A stretch of DNA of 38,959 bases from Bryobacter sp. CoA8 C33 (GTDB taxonomy: Bacteria > Acidobacteriota > Terriglobia > Bryobacterales > Bryobacteraceae). The position numbers and the translations under genes were made by a program. Position 1 is the first letter of the stretch, and each line of letters opens with the position of its first letter. Shown piece by piece: positions 10,567 to 19,128 of the stretch. The notes under the pieces are model-generated. The model was not told where the DNA came from. It was given only the letters and a program-made list of their open reading frames with translations, and searched no databases. Location: positions 126,391 to 165,349 of the forward strand of contig JAINDK010000038.1 of NCBI GenBank assembly GCA_019931185.1, given 5' to 3'.

Positions 10567-11835
10567 TTACGCTACTCGCGCCAGCACATACGGCCCCTCC
10601 GGTATCACCGCGATCTCCGCTCCCGCCCCCAAGCCCGCCGTCAGCCGCTCCATCGCCGGCCCAAACTCGCTGTACACCGGCCCCCACATCTGCCCCCGGT
10701 ACTCCTCCGGTACCCCCGGCGTGTGAAACACCACTTCCTTCGTCTCCATCACCAGCGCCAACTTCTCCAACTGCCATTGATCCACCGTCACCGGCGCATC
10801 CTTCACCGCTTCCAAAAAGCCCCGCGGCGTATTGAACCGCTTCATCATCTCCCGAAACTCCGGCGCCCCCGGCCCCTCCGAACACTCCGCCGAAATCAGA
10901 ATCCTCCCCCCCTCCCGCACAATGTGGCTCGCCGCCGTCACTCCCTTCACTGCCTGATAGAACGTCAGATCCAGCGGATACCCCGCGCACGTCGTCACCA
11001 CCGCATCCACCGGCCGCTCAATTTTCTCGAGCATCACCCGGCTCACAAAATCCACCCCCGCCGCATGCGCCTGCTCCGGGTGCCCCGCGAACACCTGCGC
11101 GATCTCGCGCTTGCGCGTCAGCGCCACATCGAGCATAAAGCTATGCCCCGCCATCCGCGCAATCTCCTGCAATTCCCGGTGCAGCGGATTGTCCGCGATC
11201 GAACCCTCCACGCTCCGCCGGTCCCTCATAAAACGCGGGCTGTGTATCACCTTGATCGTCTCCTGCGCCGCCAGCCCCGGTGCAATCAGCTTCCGCCCCC
11301 CCGAATAACCCAACATCAGGTGCGGCTCGATAAAGCCCAGCGTGATCCGCAGATCCGCCGCCACAAACGCCTCCGCGATGTAAACCGGAATCCCGCTCCC
11401 CGTCTCCCCCAGCCCCCGATGATCCCCAAACACCTTGGCATCGTGATTGAAAATCTTGTACTTCGCCGCGATCTCCGGCCCCAGAATCTCGTCCAATTCC
11501 CCCGGCGTCGCAATCCGGTGCAGCCCCGTCGCAATGCAGATCGTCACGTTCTCCGGCGCGATTCCCCCCTGCTCAAGCGCCCGCAACACCACCGGCAACG
11601 TCCTCCGGTTTGGCGCCGGCCGCGTAATGTCGCACACCGAGATCGCCACCGTCTTCTTGCCCCGCGCCATCTCGCGCAACGCCGGCGTCCCGATCGGATT
11701 CTCTACCGCGTGTTCGAGCGCCCCCCGCTCATCCGCCAGCGCCGCCGCCGATTTCGCCTCCAACATCCGGTAGGCATATCCCCCCGGCAGCTCCACTTCC
11801 AATCCCGTCTTCCCAAATGCCAGCTCAGTATTCAT
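10567..11835 (-). CDS. larA: Nickel-dependent lactate racemase family protein (LarA homologue)
   Basis: The 422-residue protein matches LarA (DUF2088), the enzyme that interconverts 2-hydroxyacid stereoisomers using a nickel-pincer (NPN) cofactor. Residues equivalent to the Lactiplantibacillus plantarum active site are present two positions earlier: H106 (TGLHR), H172 (EPHLMLGYSGG), K182 (GRKLIAP) and H198 (VIHSPRF). Family members act on lactate, malate, sugar acids and other substrates, so the substrate is open. The cofactor genes larB, larC and larE are not in the window. The stop is 39 bases before the TonB receptor, suggesting co-transcription. The start at ATG 11835 is the first in-frame ATG; no strong ribosome site was seen. 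Confidence 0.9.
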   Translation of the reverse strand: MNTELAFGKTGLEVELPGGYAYRMLEAKSAAALADERGALEHAVENPIGTPALREMARGKKTVAISVCDITRPAPNRRTLPVVLRALEQGGIAPENVTICIATGLHRIATPGELDEILGPEIAAKYKIFNHDAKVFGDHRGLGETGSGIPVYIAEAFVAADLRITLGFIEPHLMLGYSGGRKLIAPGLAAQETIKVIHSPRFMRDRRSVEGSIADNPLHRELQEIARMAGHSFMLDVALTRKREIAQVFAGHPEQAHAAGVDFVSRVMLEKIERPVDAVVTTCAGYPLDLTFYQAVKGVTAASHIVREGGRILISAECSEGPGAPEFREMMKRFNTPRGFLEAVKDAPVTVDQWQLEKLALVMETKEVVFHTPGVPEEYRGQMWGPVYSEFGPAMERLTAGLGAGAEIAVIPEGPYVLARVA

Positions 11836-11922
11836 ATGCGCAAGCTAACATATTTTCCCCACGCCCCCCCTCACTTTGGCCCATTGCGTGCTCATTTTAC
11901 GCTTATCCAGTTGGAGGACCCC

Positions 11923-12015
11923 ATGACACTCGCCGCTTTTCTCTGTGGATTATTGATCGTAGGCCTTTTCTTTGCCATGCTTTCCGGCTCTCCCCGCGAA
12001 GAAGAGTCCGAATAG
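11923..12015 (+). CDS. 30-residue single-helix membrane peptide
   Basis: An ATG at 11923 is preceded by a strong TTGGAGG at 11911-11917 with a five-base gap, the best ribosome site in this part of the window. The 30-residue product begins MTLAAFLCGLLIVGLFFAML, one hydrophobic helix, and ends in an acidic cytosol-type tail (SGSPREEESE). The gene sits alone between larA (divergent) and the MFS gene (convergent) and is followed by a perfect hairpin at 12040-12061. Size and layout recall small regulatory subunits of membrane complexes such as KdpF-like peptides, but the sequence is not one I recognise. It would be missed by most gene callers because of its length. Confidence 0.65.
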   Translation: MTLAAFLCGLLIVGLFFAMLSGSPREEESE

Positions 12016-12039
12016 CCACTACCCTTGCCCCTGTCGCCA

Positions 12040-12061
12040 TTTCACCCACCCCTGGGTGAAA
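12040..12061. terminator. Perfect hairpin between convergent genes (candidate bidirectional terminator)
   Basis: Arms TTTCACCCA (12040-12048) and TGGGTGAAA (12053-12061) pair perfectly across a CCCC loop. The hairpin lies between the stop of the 30-residue peptide gene and the stop of the MFS gene. It is not followed by a long T-run in either direction; on the minus strand the T-rich stretch precedes the stem. A terminator or transcript-stabilising role is therefore inferred from position. Confidence 0.5.
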
Positions 12062-12082
12062 AAGACCCAATTCCTCCACCCC

Positions 12083-13333
12083 TTAGGCCGCCTTCTCCTT
12101 CGTCCCCCAATCAATCGGCTTCAACTCCGGAATGATAAACGCATAGGCCAGCGCCCCCATCACCACCATCCCCGCCACGGCCAAAAAAGCTCCATCAAAG
12201 CTCTTCGTCTCGTTCACGATCCGCCCCGTCAGCCACCCCGCTGCTACCCCGGCAAAATTCCCGAAGCAATTCTGGAATCCCGTCCACTTGCTCGCCGCCC
12301 CCGGCCCCGCCAGCGTCTGCGTCACCGCCCAGTGATTCGAGGTCGCAAACCCAAACGCGAAACACGCCAACAAAAACAAACCCATCGACACGTTATCATC
12401 CGTCGCAATTCCCGCCGGATACAGGATCGTTCCCGTCAGCAGCCCCGCGATAATAAACGACTTTCTCACCAGCGTCGGTGTATGTCCCTTTGAGATCAGC
12501 CGGTCCGAAAGCCACCCTCCCAGCGTCGCCGACACCGCAATCATCGCAAACGGCAAACTCCCCAGCACCGCCATCTTTTGGGTCGAAAACCCACGCTGCT
12601 TCTCCAGGTAATACGGGAACCAGTTCACCATGAAGTACCACGCGTAGTTGATCGCAAACAGACCCAGAAACGACCCCCACACCGCTCGCCGGCTCAATAG
12701 ATCCATCGTCGTTGGCTCTGCCACCGGCTCCGCCTTCACCGCATTCTCCGCCCGGTGCTTCGGCGCCGACCGCATCCAGAACGGCAGCCACGCCAGCGCG
12801 CCAAACCCCAGAATCAAAAACAGGCTCCGCCACCCCAGGTTCGCCACGATCAGTCCCCCGATCAGCGTCCCCAGCGCCGGCCCCAGCTTCGAGCCCGCAT
12901 CGATAAACCCGTTTGCCTTCCCGCGCTGATCCTCCGGAAAATCCTTCGCGATAATCTTCGAAAACGCTGGGTACGCCACCGATTCGCCCACCCCCAGAAT
13001 CAACCGGAAGGCAAACAACGTCGTGAACGTCGTCGTCAATCCCGTGAATGCCGTCGCCAGCGACCACAATAAAAACCCGGCCGCGAATACCTTATGCACG
13101 TCATAGCGCTGTATCAGCCACCCCGCCGGCACCTGACACAACGCATAGGTCCAGAAGAACGCCGACGACAGTTGCCCCATCATCGCCGGATTCAATTGCA
13201 GCTCATCGGTGATCTTTGCCGCCGATACGCTCAGGTTCCCGCGGTCAATGTAATTGACAAAAACCGCAATGACCAGCAATATCAGCAGTCGCCACTGCAT
13301 CTCGCTCTGGGGTTGTGCTACCGGTGTCGCCAT
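12083..13333 (-). CDS. MFS transporter, anion:cation symporter (ACS) type
   Basis: The preferred start ATG 13333 (MATPVAQPQ) gives 416 residues; the frame also allows a GTG at 13351, whose GTGAAAGAA then serves as a plausible ribosome site. Twelve hydrophobic segments are interrupted by a central polar loop near 190-215 (APKHRAENAVKAEPVAEP). NYIDRGNLSVSAAKI in the first helix and GWLIQRYDVHKVFAAGFLLWSLATAFTG in the A-motif region are typical of the ACS family that carries hexuronates, galactonate, glucarate and similar organic acids with protons. The LarA homologue on the same strand nearby (a hydroxyacid enzyme) makes an organic-acid substrate attractive, but a separate transcription unit is likely because of the hairpin in between. 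Confidence 0.9.
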   Translation of the reverse strand: MATPVAQPQSEMQWRLLILLVIAVFVNYIDRGNLSVSAAKITDELQLNPAMMGQLSSAFFWTYALCQVPAGWLIQRYDVHKVFAAGFLLWSLATAFTGLTTTFTTLFAFRLILGVGESVAYPAFSKIIAKDFPEDQRGKANGFIDAGSKLGPALGTLIGGLIVANLGWRSLFLILGFGALAWLPFWMRSAPKHRAENAVKAEPVAEPTTMDLLSRRAVWGSFLGLFAINYAWYFMVNWFPYYLEKQRGFSTQKMAVLGSLPFAMIAVSATLGGWLSDRLISKGHTPTLVRKSFIIAGLLTGTILYPAGIATDDNVSMGLFLLACFAFGFATSNHWAVTQTLAGPGAASKWTGFQNCFGNFAGVAAGWLTGRIVNETKSFDGAFLAVAGMVVMGALAYAFIIPELKPIDWGTKEKAA

Positions 13334-13402
13334 CGTGGCATATTCTTTCACGAATTAGCCGGTCCAGGCGGGAAAGTGATAAATTTCTCTTGGGTTCACG
13401 TC

Positions 13403-13792
13403 ATGAGCAACTCTTCGCCCACTCTCTTCGATCGCATCGGCGGCGATATCGGCATCTCCTTGCTCATCGATCGCTTCTACAAACGCGTTCTCGCCGATCC
13501 CGCCCTCGCTCCCTTCTTCCTCCATCTCCCCATGGATAAACTCCGCCAGATGCAGTTCGAATTCTTCACCGCCGCTCTCGGTGCCCCAGCCCGCTCCTAC
13601 TCCGGCCGCCCCCTCGACGCCGTCCATAAAGGACTCGGCATCACCAGCCACCACCTTGACCTCTTCCTCCGCCACCTGCTCGATACCATCGAGTTCCTCC
13701 ATCCCAACGAGTCGGAACGCCGCGAAATCTATGACCGCATCGCCCTGTTTGGTGAATCCGTTCTCGATTCCCCAATCGAAGGCACCGAATAG
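13403..13792 (+). CDS. Group I truncated haemoglobin
   Basis: ATG 13403 gives 129 residues. The frame is open upstream, but the homology starts here (TLFDRIGGDIGISLLIDRFYKRVLADPALAPFF). The proximal haem ligand is H75 in DAVHKGLGI, and the B10 tyrosine that stabilises bound O2 is Y26 in DRFYKRV. The double-glycine turn GG at 13-14 fits the 2-on-2 fold. Group I proteins bind O2 and NO and often act as NO dioxygenases in the cytoplasm; the exact role here is not shown. It is divergent from the MFS gene and convergent with the FAD oxidoreductase (gap of ten bases). Confidence 0.93.
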   Translation: MSNSSPTLFDRIGGDIGISLLIDRFYKRVLADPALAPFFLHLPMDKLRQMQFEFFTAALGAPARSYSGRPLDAVHKGLGITSHHLDLFLRHLLDTIEFLHPNESERREIYDRIALFGESVLDSPIEGTE

Positions 13793-13802
13793 CCCGCCCC
13801 GC

Positions 13803-14735
13803 TCAGGCCGGCCGCGACCACCCATACAACACCTGTGCCGGCATCAGCTTCGCCAGATACGGCACCCCCGGCCAGTTCAGCGCTTTCCGCATCACACTCG
13901 ACCACGCAAACGCCGGCGCCAGCATCTTCGCGCACTCCCGCATATACTGCTCCCGCCTCCACCCCTCCGCCACCGCCCGCCCCGCCAGTTTCCCCGTTAC
14001 CACCGCCCCCAACATCCCCGAACCCGTAAACGGATCGACGAAACTCAACGCATCCCCGCACGGATACCCCACCGTCTCCTCCACCGGCCCATAAAACAGC
14101 GGCCCCGTGAACAACCAATCCATCCGCCGCTCCAGTCCCCCCAGCCGCTTCGCTACATGCGATTGCCCCGCCAGAAACCGGTCCACGTCAAAACCCACCG
14201 CCCGCAATTGTTCCTCCTTGGCCACCCCGCACACATTCGTCCTCCCCCCTTCCACCGGGTTCACCCCCGTATACCCCACCCCCTCGAAATACAATTCCAC
14301 CGCCTCATTCACCGGCCCGGCAAAATGCGCCTTGTACCCGAATAACCGCTCCCCCCTCGTGCTCACCGGCTTCCTCCCATGCGCCACAATCGCCCCCGCA
14401 TGCGCCTTGCCCGCCTCCTCCCGCCACACACCCCCCAGCGCGCAAACCTGCTCTTTCAGTGCCTGATCCAACCGGTACCGGCTGATCCCCACTGCCGCCC
14501 GCGGCAGCGCAAATCTCTTCTCCACCCCCCGCCACACCAGCGCCGTTTCCGTAATCCTCGCCCCTTCTATCCCAAGTCCCCCCAGTAACTCCACAGCCTT
14601 CCCGTCAAGAAACTCCCCGCACACCTTGTGCCGCGGAAACTTAGTCTTCTCGTAAACAGTAACTTCCCGCCCCCGCCGCAGTAATTCCAGCGCCGCGCTG
14701 GCCCCCGCCAGGCTTCCGCCGATCACCTCAACCAT
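13803..14735 (-). CDS. FAD-dependent oxidoreductase, geranylgeranyl-reductase/flavin-dependent halogenase-like
   Basis: ATG 14735 gives 310 residues beginning MVEVIGGSLAGASAALELLR, a Rossmann FAD site with an IGGSLAG variant of GxGxxG. VTVYEK ends the second strand. FPRHKVCGEFLDGKAVELL at about 34-50 is the marker of the group including geranylgeranyl reductases and related hydroxylases. GDALSFVDPFTGSGMLGAV near 228-246 is the second FAD motif, contacting the ribityl chain. The protein is short for the group (usually 370-430), with a reduced substrate domain. A TTG at 14744 is an alternative start. The gene overlaps the upstream TPR gene by eight bases and is the third in a fucosidase-TPR-oxidoreductase unit. 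The substrate is unknown. Confidence 0.85.
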   Translation of the reverse strand: MVEVIGGSLAGASAALELLRRGREVTVYEKTKFPRHKVCGEFLDGKAVELLGGLGIEGARITETALVWRGVEKRFALPRAAVGISRYRLDQALKEQVCALGGVWREEAGKAHAGAIVAHGRKPVSTRGERLFGYKAHFAGPVNEAVELYFEGVGYTGVNPVEGGRTNVCGVAKEEQLRAVGFDVDRFLAGQSHVAKRLGGLERRMDWLFTGPLFYGPVEETVGYPCGDALSFVDPFTGSGMLGAVVTGKLAGRAVAEGWRREQYMRECAKMLAPAFAWSSVMRKALNWPGVPYLAKLMPAQVLYGWSRPA

Positions 14736-16251
14736 GATTTGCAATACTCGTGTTCACCGGGTTCAGTTTCTTCATCGCCTCCGCCACCGGCCGCGGATAC
14801 CAGCTCGGCTCCGTATACCGCAGTTGACGCTCCCGCACGCTGGCCTCCTCCAGCTTCTCGAGCGCATGGTGCGCATCACCCTGCAACCAAAAATAATGCC
14901 CGTCCAGCTCCATCCGCGCCACCGCCAGCTCTTCCGGCATTGAGTAATTCGTCAGCCGCAGAAATTCACCCAGGGCCTTGTCCATCGCCGTCATGTGCTC
15001 CCGCGCCTTCGCCGCATCCTTGTCCCGGTGCATCGCCGCCAGCGCCTGCAGCCAGTGCCGCCATGCCTCGAAGCGCGGCTGCTTGATGTTCGGGATCAGC
15101 TTCTCATCCCCGGCCACTCCCCACATCTCATGCTGCGCCACCGTCCGCAACGCCGAGAAAAACCCTTGCCGGTACGCTCCATAAATCGCATCCGGCCGCG
15201 CTGCCTCCGCCGCCGTATCCCCAAACGCCAGCAGGTGCCGAGCGCACTCGAGCGCCTTCTCCGGCTGATTGTCCATCGAATACACCATCGCCAAGAAATG
15301 CACGTTGTGCCCGTGATGCCCGCTGCCGTATTCCTTGTCCTGCGCCATATACTGCAACTCCAACGCCATGCATTCCCGAAACGCCGTCTGCGCTTCCTTC
15401 AGCTTCCCCGTCTGCGCGTAAATGTGCCCCGGCATGTGCAGTGCATGCGGAATCATCGGCACCAGCCGCGCATACGCCTCGCAGCTCGCCCACGCCTCCC
15501 GCGCAAAGCTCGATCCCTCAAACCCATGAATGATGTAGTGATGCAGCCCCGGATGCTCCGGCGCCTCCGCCAGCAGGCTCCGCAGGATTTCCACCGATTC
15601 CGTCGTCCCCTGCCGCGGCTTGTGGTCCGGTAGCGTAAATCCCCGCATCGTCGCCAGCGCCAGATACAACTTCGCCTCGATCTCATTTGGGTAAATCGTC
15701 AGAATCTTCCGCAGCCCCTCAACGTATGCCCCATCCGGGTTCACCGCGCCCGGATCACACTTCCCCTGGATCGACTCCACATACAGCCTCTCGATCAGCG
15801 GCAGATCCTTGCGCTTTCCCGCCAGCTCCCGCGCCCGCTGCGCCGCCTCCCAGGCCCGCGGCGTGGTCCGCGGTTGCTTGCCAAAAATCTCGTCCAAATG
15901 CTCCTGCTGGAACTTCGGCCGGTAATCCCCCGACGCCGCCATCGCCACGCCCCACCATGGCATCGGCGCCTCGGGATCAATGCTCGCCGCCATCCGGAAG
16001 CTCCGCTCTGCTTCCTTCGCCCAAAAGCTGTGCAACTGCGCTACGCCCTGCTGAAAGTACAGCAGCCCGATATGTTCCTTGATCGTGATCGGAAACGCGA
16101 TCTGCCCCATGCCCCCCATCAGCTTGGCCGGCAGGCTCGGCGCCCCAGCCGTCGGCGGTGGCGTACATCCGTGCCCGGCGTGTTCGCCCGGCTTCGTCGT
16201 TTGGGCAAACAGCGGCGTCGTAGCCAGGCTCATCAAGGTGCGGCGGGTCAT
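14728..16251 (-). CDS. Tat-exported TPR-repeat protein, unknown function
   Basis: A 507-residue protein beginning MTRRTLMSLATTPLFAQ, a short twin-arginine-type signal. It has helical repeats throughout (HIGLLYFQQGVAQLHSFWAKEAERSFRMAASIDPEAPMPWWGVAMA near 60-105; HALHMPGHIYAQTGKLKEAQTAFRECMALE near 285-320). Histidine-rich patches GLHHYIIHGFEG, ALHMPGHIY and GSGHHGHNVHF are conserved-looking and could bind metal. This kind of protein is common in Acidobacteria as 'tetratricopeptide repeat protein' without known function. It starts nine bases after the fucosidase stop, with GAAGGG directly before the ATG, and overlaps the FAD gene at its end. Confidence 0.8.
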   Translation of the reverse strand: MTRRTLMSLATTPLFAQTTKPGEHAGHGCTPPPTAGAPSLPAKLMGGMGQIAFPITIKEHIGLLYFQQGVAQLHSFWAKEAERSFRMAASIDPEAPMPWWGVAMAASGDYRPKFQQEHLDEIFGKQPRTTPRAWEAAQRARELAGKRKDLPLIERLYVESIQGKCDPGAVNPDGAYVEGLRKILTIYPNEIEAKLYLALATMRGFTLPDHKPRQGTTESVEILRSLLAEAPEHPGLHHYIIHGFEGSSFAREAWASCEAYARLVPMIPHALHMPGHIYAQTGKLKEAQTAFRECMALELQYMAQDKEYGSGHHGHNVHFLAMVYSMDNQPEKALECARHLLAFGDTAAEAARPDAIYGAYRQGFFSALRTVAQHEMWGVAGDEKLIPNIKQPRFEAWRHWLQALAAMHRDKDAAKAREHMTAMDKALGEFLRLTNYSMPEELAVARMELDGHYFWLQGDAHHALEKLEEASVRERQLRYTEPSWYPRPVAEAMKKLNPVNTSIANHG

Positions 16252-16260
16252 CCCTTCATC

Positions 16261-17676
16261 TTAATCCCGCACCAGTTGATACGGCGCCGGCGTAATCTTC
16301 AGCGCCCCCGCCATCGGCCCGGCATGCCGCGTCTTGACGATCACGTCGGCCCCCGCCTGCCGCCACTCGAGCGCCCCAGCCTCGCCCAGCTTCACGATCG
16401 TCGACCCCGGCGCCGCCATCACCCGCGGCACCCGCAGTTCGTTGCCCGTCGTCGGTTTCAGCAGATACGCATACACCGCGTCCCCCTTGCGCGTAAACCG
16501 CACATCCGCGTCCGCCTCGCGCGCCGCCGCCCGGATCCATGGCTTCGATTCAAACAATCCCTCCCCGTGCACCTTCAGCCATTGCCCCAGCGCCTTCAGC
16601 CGGTCCTTCTGGATCTCGCTGATGCTCCCGTCCGGCCGCGGCCCCACGTTCAACAACAGGTTCCCGTTCTTGCTCACGATGTCCACAAACAACTCCACTA
16701 GCTTGTCGCTCGCCAGCACATGCTCCGGCCCTTCAATCTGGTTGTAGCCAAAGCTGAAGCCCAGCCCCCGGCAACTCTCCCATTTCTTCTCCACGATCCG
16801 GTCATAGCGCGAATACTCCGGCGTCGTGAAATCAAAGTGATCCCGCCCAAACCGGTTGTTTACCAGCCCTTCCTTGTCCCGGTTGTAGAAGTCCGCGAAG
16901 ATCTTCTCCAACTTCCCCACCTTCGGATAGCCGATATCGTTCCACAACACCGCCGGCTGGTAGCGGTCCATCAACTCATACCAGTGCGCATCCGCGTAGT
17001 CCGCATATTGCTGCGTCTGCACCACCGTCTTGCCCACGTCCATCATCGTCCGCACTGGCCGCGTTTCAAACGTCCAGTCAAGCCCCCCTGAATAATACAA
17101 ACCCATCTTCATCCCCGCCTTGCGCACCGCCCCCGTCAGGTCCCCCACCAAGTCCCGCCCAATCACCGGCAGGTCCGCCTTCACCGGGTTCTTTACCTTC
17201 GACGGCCACAACGTAAACCCGTCATGGTGCTTCGTCGTCAGCACCACATACCGCGCCCCCACTTGCTGAAACAGCCCCGCCCATTCCTCCGGGTTCCACT
17301 TCATGCTCTCCTGCGTGAACTTCTCCGCGAACCGGTAATAGTCATAATCCGCCCCATACGTCTTGGCGTGATGCGCATACGCCGAAGACTCCTTCAGCCG
17401 GATCGAATTCAAATACCACTCCGCATACGGGTTCTGGTAAAACCACTTCGAGAAATCAACCTTGCCCAACTCCCCGCTCGGCTGCGCCCACGCCGGCACC
17501 GAATACAGTCCCCAATGGATGAAGATCCCCAGCTTCGCATCCCCAAACCACTTCGGCAGCGGATGCCGCTTCAGTGAATCCCAGCTCGCCTCATACTTCG
17601 ACGGCGGCCCCACTTCCCCAAATTGCGCCATCGCCATGCCCGCCGGCATCGTCGCCAGAAATTGCCTTCTTCTCAT
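16261..17676 (-). CDS. Alpha-L-fucosidase, glycoside hydrolase family 29, exported
   Basis: The preferred start ATG 17676 gives 471 residues (MRRRQFLATMPAGMAMAQFG), a Tat-type signal. The frame runs open to 18150, but the extra part is antisense to the neighbouring cytochrome gene and lacks homology. GH29 enzymes retain configuration and remove alpha-L-fucose from glycans. The barrel shows FIHWGLYSVPAWA (H54 region), TTKHHDGFTLW at 147-157 and the nucleophile D247 in VLWNDIGYP; E287 in TTPEYSRYD is the likely acid/base. NGNLLLNVGPRPDGSI ends the catalytic domain and a beta-sandwich domain follows. It heads the operon with the TPR and FAD genes, 39 bases from the divergent cytochrome gene. This points to glycan use in the periplasm. 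Confidence 0.94.
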   Translation of the reverse strand: MRRRQFLATMPAGMAMAQFGEVGPPSKYEASWDSLKRHPLPKWFGDAKLGIFIHWGLYSVPAWAQPSGELGKVDFSKWFYQNPYAEWYLNSIRLKESSAYAHHAKTYGADYDYYRFAEKFTQESMKWNPEEWAGLFQQVGARYVVLTTKHHDGFTLWPSKVKNPVKADLPVIGRDLVGDLTGAVRKAGMKMGLYYSGGLDWTFETRPVRTMMDVGKTVVQTQQYADYADAHWYELMDRYQPAVLWNDIGYPKVGKLEKIFADFYNRDKEGLVNNRFGRDHFDFTTPEYSRYDRIVEKKWESCRGLGFSFGYNQIEGPEHVLASDKLVELFVDIVSKNGNLLLNVGPRPDGSISEIQKDRLKALGQWLKVHGEGLFESKPWIRAAAREADADVRFTRKGDAVYAYLLKPTTGNELRVPRVMAAPGSTIVKLGEAGALEWRQAGADVIVKTRHAGPMAGALKITPAPYQLVRD

Positions 17677-17715
17677 CCCTGACTGTCTATCACAAATGGT
17701 TATGATTGTCATGGA

Positions 17716-19128
17716 ATGATTCGGAGCGTCTGTCTTTTCCTTGCCGCTCTTCCTCTCCTCGCGGTCCACCCCTGCCAGTCTTGCCACCCCGCGCAAGTCT
17801 CGGCCTTCGCCCGCACCCCCATGGGCAATGCCATCGCTCCCGCCCAGCCCACCGCCCCCGGTTCCTTCGTTCATTCCCCCTCCCAGTCCCGCTTCGAGTC
17901 CTTCACCCGCGACGGCCGCCTCTGGCACCGCATCGAGCGCGGCTCCCTCTCCGCCGAATACCCCATCGACTGGCAAATCGGCTCCGGTGCCCACGCCGCC
18001 GGCTACCTCGTCCGCATCGGCGAGGCCCTCTTTCAATCCCCCGCCGCCCTCTACCGCGACAACCACCTCTGGGCTGCCGCACCCGGCTATGAACGCCACT
18101 CCCGCCTCGACTTCGATCGCCGCGTCACCACCCAATGCCTCGATTGCCACTCAAGCGGCGATGCCGCCAATCCCCAACCCATTTCCTGCGATCAATGCCA
18201 CGGCAATCCCGCCGCCCACCTCGCCCGCCCCTCCCGCGCCAACATCTCCAATCCCTCGCGCCTCGCCCCGGCCGCCCGCGACTCCGTCTGCGAGCGCTGC
18301 CACCTCACCGGCGAAACCCGCATCGGTCCCCTCACCATCGTCTACGACCGCCCCCGCCAGGACCTCCGCGTCGTCAGCCACGTCGAACAACTCGCCCTCA
18401 GCGAATGCGCCCGCCAATCCTCCGGCAAGCTCTGGTGCGGCTCCTGCCACGCCTCCCACGGCCCCGCCATCAACGTCACCGCCACCTGCCGCTCCTGCCA
18501 TTCTTCCCTGTCCCCGGCCCACCCCGTCTCCTCCCAGACCTGCGCCTCCTGCCACATGCCCCGCCGCCCCGCCTCCGACGGCGGCCACAGCGCCTTCACC
18601 GACCATCGCATCCAGTCCCGCCCCACCCCCGCCTCCTCCGCCCCCGCCCAACTCCGCGTCTGGCGCGATGCCGGCTCCCCCTTCGACCGCGAGCGCGCCC
18701 TCGGTCTCGCCTCCATTGAAATCGGCGAACGCGACGGCGCCCCCGAACTCATCCAAAACGGCTACCGCCGCCTCGCCGCCCTCATCGCCCGCCTAGACCG
18801 CGATCCCGAAGTCCTCTCCGCCCTCGGCATGGTTCTCTTCCTCAAAGACCAGAAAGCCGATGCCCGCAAGCTCCTCCGCACCGCCGTCTCCCTTCGCCCG
18901 AACGACCCCTCCCTCCGCGAAAAACTCGCCCTCATCGAAAAATCCCTCGGCGATACCTCCGCCGCCGTCACCCACCTCGAACAGGCCGTTCGCCTCGACC
19001 CCTTCTCCCCCCGCGCCTGGTTCCTTCTCGCCGACTGCCAGCCCAACCAGCGCCGCGCCATCCTCTCCCGCTTCCTCCGCCTCGCCCCCCAAAGCCTCCT
19101 CGCCCGCGAAGCCCTCCTATCCCCCTGA
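17716..19128 (+). CDS. Heptahaem c-type cytochrome with C-terminal TPR
   Basis: A signal peptide (MIRSVCLFLAALPLLAVHP) leads a 470-residue protein with seven CXXCH sites at residues 20, 141, 158, 192, 241, 258 and 276. TPR-like helices fill about 345-465 (LKDQKADARKLLRTAVSLRPND; SAAVTHLEQAVRLDPFSPRAW). A non-haem cysteine, C231 in ALSECARQ, sits ten residues before haem site 5. The order and spacing match the convergent cytochrome at 19117-20658, and IDWQIGSGAHAAGYLV pairs with VKWAIGSGVNGYSFVV there, so the two are paralogues placed tail to tail with a 12-base overlap. A periplasmic electron carrier or redox enzyme of the cytochrome c554/DmsE-like group is likely. The ATG has only a weak GGA before it. 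Confidence 0.9.
   Translation: MIRSVCLFLAALPLLAVHPCQSCHPAQVSAFARTPMGNAIAPAQPTAPGSFVHSPSQSRFESFTRDGRLWHRIERGSLSAEYPIDWQIGSGAHAAGYLVRIGEALFQSPAALYRDNHLWAAAPGYERHSRLDFDRRVTTQCLDCHSSGDAANPQPISCDQCHGNPAAHLARPSRANISNPSRLAPAARDSVCERCHLTGETRIGPLTIVYDRPRQDLRVVSHVEQLALSECARQSSGKLWCGSCHASHGPAINVTATCRSCHSSLSPAHPVSSQTCASCHMPRRPASDGGHSAFTDHRIQSRPTPASSAPAQLRVWRDAGSPFDRERALGLASIEIGERDGAPELIQNGYRRLAALIARLDRDPEVLSALGMVLFLKDQKADARKLLRTAVSLRPNDPSLREKLALIEKSLGDTSAAVTHLEQAVRLDPFSPRAWFLLADCQPNQRRAILSRFLRLAPQSLLAREALLSP

Noticed and set aside
10723-12015. 430-residue plus-strand frame over larA
   Set aside because: It is an Arg/His/Pro-rich shadow of larA. Only its last 30 codons, from the ATG at 11923, look real and are reported separately.
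13094-13402. N-terminal extension of the globin frame
   Set aside because: Antisense to the MFS gene; globin homology begins just after the ATG at 13403.
17677-18150. N-terminal extension of the fucosidase frame
   Set aside because: Antisense to the haem domain of the cytochrome at 17716; Gly/Ala/Glu-rich and without homology. The Tat signal at 17676 marks the start.
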